Source: Sugiyamaella lignohabitans (lineage: Eukaryota > Ascomycota > Dipodascomycetes > Dipodascales > Trichomonascaceae). Taken from it: a stretch of 64,000 nt of DNA. A program made the translations under genes and the position numbers. The stretch lies in contig NC_031672.1 in NCBI RefSeq assembly GCF_001640025.1, positions 4,836,001 through 4,900,000 on the forward strand, read 5' to 3'. Positions within the stretch are counted from its first letter, which is position 1, and every line of letters starts with the position of its first letter. A model generated the notes under the pieces. That model was not told where the DNA came from and ran no database searches. It worked only from the letters and a program-made list of their open reading frames with translations. Positions 63,373 to 64,000 of the stretch are shown piece by piece.

Positions 63373-64000
63373 CCTGGAAGTTCTAGTGGCAAAAGGGTCT
63401 ATGTCTCAGTCTGTATATATGTAGTTGAACTGGAGAGAGTTTCAGGAAAATAAAGAAATCCGACTAGCCAATTCAGCGCAGCACAATCAGCTGTCAAGAT
63501 CTGGTTATTTCGGTATGGTTGCTGAGATATCTACAATAATTTACTGTTCAGCACCTGTGCATATCACATGGTACGAAAATGCGAGATCAAATCGTCTCAA
63601 TAAGCTCCGCTACGTGTATCACGTGACTGGGAATGGTGGGGTATATGAGCAAGGTACCTGACATCTTGGCTCTAGCTGTACTGTCGGTCCGAATAATCGC
63701 TTCGTTGATGCCGAGAGCTACTGTGGAGGAGGAGGGTGAAGTACGAAGATTATTACACAAACATTTCGAAAACAAATATTGTTTTTACAACCCCTCTAGA
63801 CTAAGCCCAAAAGCCCTAATTTATATAATATATATGATAGAAAATTGATTGAAGTGTTCACGAAGCACATCTATCACCACAACTATCTCTCATCTCTCCT
63901 TCCCTGCATGTCGGCTGCACCAACACCCGAACTAGCCAAACCAGCCTAATTTTGCGCAAGCAGATCCGGACTCCGAAGATCATCATCGCGGAACAAAAAA
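63373..64000. other. Right-end intergenic region with a possible short leader ORF
   Basis: 628 bp with no full gene. A TTTATATAATATATATG box lies near 63820. A 13-codon frame (MSAAPTPELAKPA, 63908-63949) begins with ATG about 75 bp after it. It could be an upstream ORF or the first exon of a gene beyond the right edge; neither can be shown. Frames at 63425 and 63633 start at TTG/GTG and are not accepted. Confidence 0.4.

Overview
The window is nuclear DNA from a budding yeast (Saccharomycotina). It holds about 28 protein-coding genes, two nuclear tRNA genes and short, compact promoters. At least eight genes are split by introns, which is more than a Saccharomyces chromosome of this length would have. 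The introns start GTAAGT/GTGAGT/GTATGT/GTAGGT, and the CTAAC branch site sits only a few bases before the 3' AG. This layout is known from Yarrowia, Dipodascaceae and Trichomonascaceae (Sugiyamaella/Blastobotrys-like) yeasts. CTG codons fall at conserved leucines of HSP60 (for example in the LLLLSEKK and NKLRG stretches), so CTG is read as Leu and the CTG-Ser clade is excluded. FRG1, a dynein light intermediate chain and an Ada-type DNA-repair regulator are further signs of an early-branching yeast. The genus is an inference.

Layout. 1-8.6 kb: an NGL2-like nuclease running off the left edge, a helical-repeat (probably mitochondrial) protein, the importin KAP114 and an F-box/LRR protein. 9-16 kb: a 14-TM drug:H+ antiporter, a KRE2/KTR mannosyltransferase, ESCRT-II VPS22/SNF8 and a dynein light intermediate chain with a degenerate P-loop. 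16-27 kb: APC/C subunit CDC16, RNA exonuclease REX1, an RTT102-like chromatin remodeller subunit with a long acidic tail, LYS1 with a Gcn4 site, ERG27, and a PTR2-type peptide transporter. 27.3-29.65 kb: a gene-poor stretch with possible decayed coding sequence.

29.65-31.03 kb: the most unusual part. A three-exon O6-alkylguanine-DNA alkyltransferase (MGT1-like) converges, 62 bp apart, on a bacterial Ada N-half homologue (Zn methyl-phosphotriester acceptor plus AraC-type HTH) that carries a yeast-like acidic/Ser tail. Together they look like an AdaA/AdaB adaptive-response pair in a yeast.

31.8-36.4 kb: fimbrin SAC6 and replicative helicase subunit MCM5 (with MCB-type promoter sites). 36.9-39.6 kb: gene-poor, with only weak orphan ORFs. 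39.6-50.6 kb: an aldo-keto reductase with a GTGGGG-rich promoter, a secreted acid-sphingomyelinase-like enzyme, a D-2-hydroxyacid dehydrogenase, the FAL1 helicase, a DAS2-like kinase, FRG1 and NPR2. 51-63.4 kb: HSP60 with a perfect heat-shock element, tRNA-Ala(AGC), tRNA-Ile(AAT), histone H2A.Z, GCV1, an OPA3-like protein, ATP3 with a 747-nt first intron, a dienelactone-hydrolase-family protein and a CST26-like acyltransferase.

Most genes are unrelated housekeeping genes. The only obvious functional pairing is the Ada-like/alkyltransferase pair. Several start codons were set by finding upstream mini-exons (13-63 nt) or by replacing a TTG/GTG/CTG opening with the first ATG.
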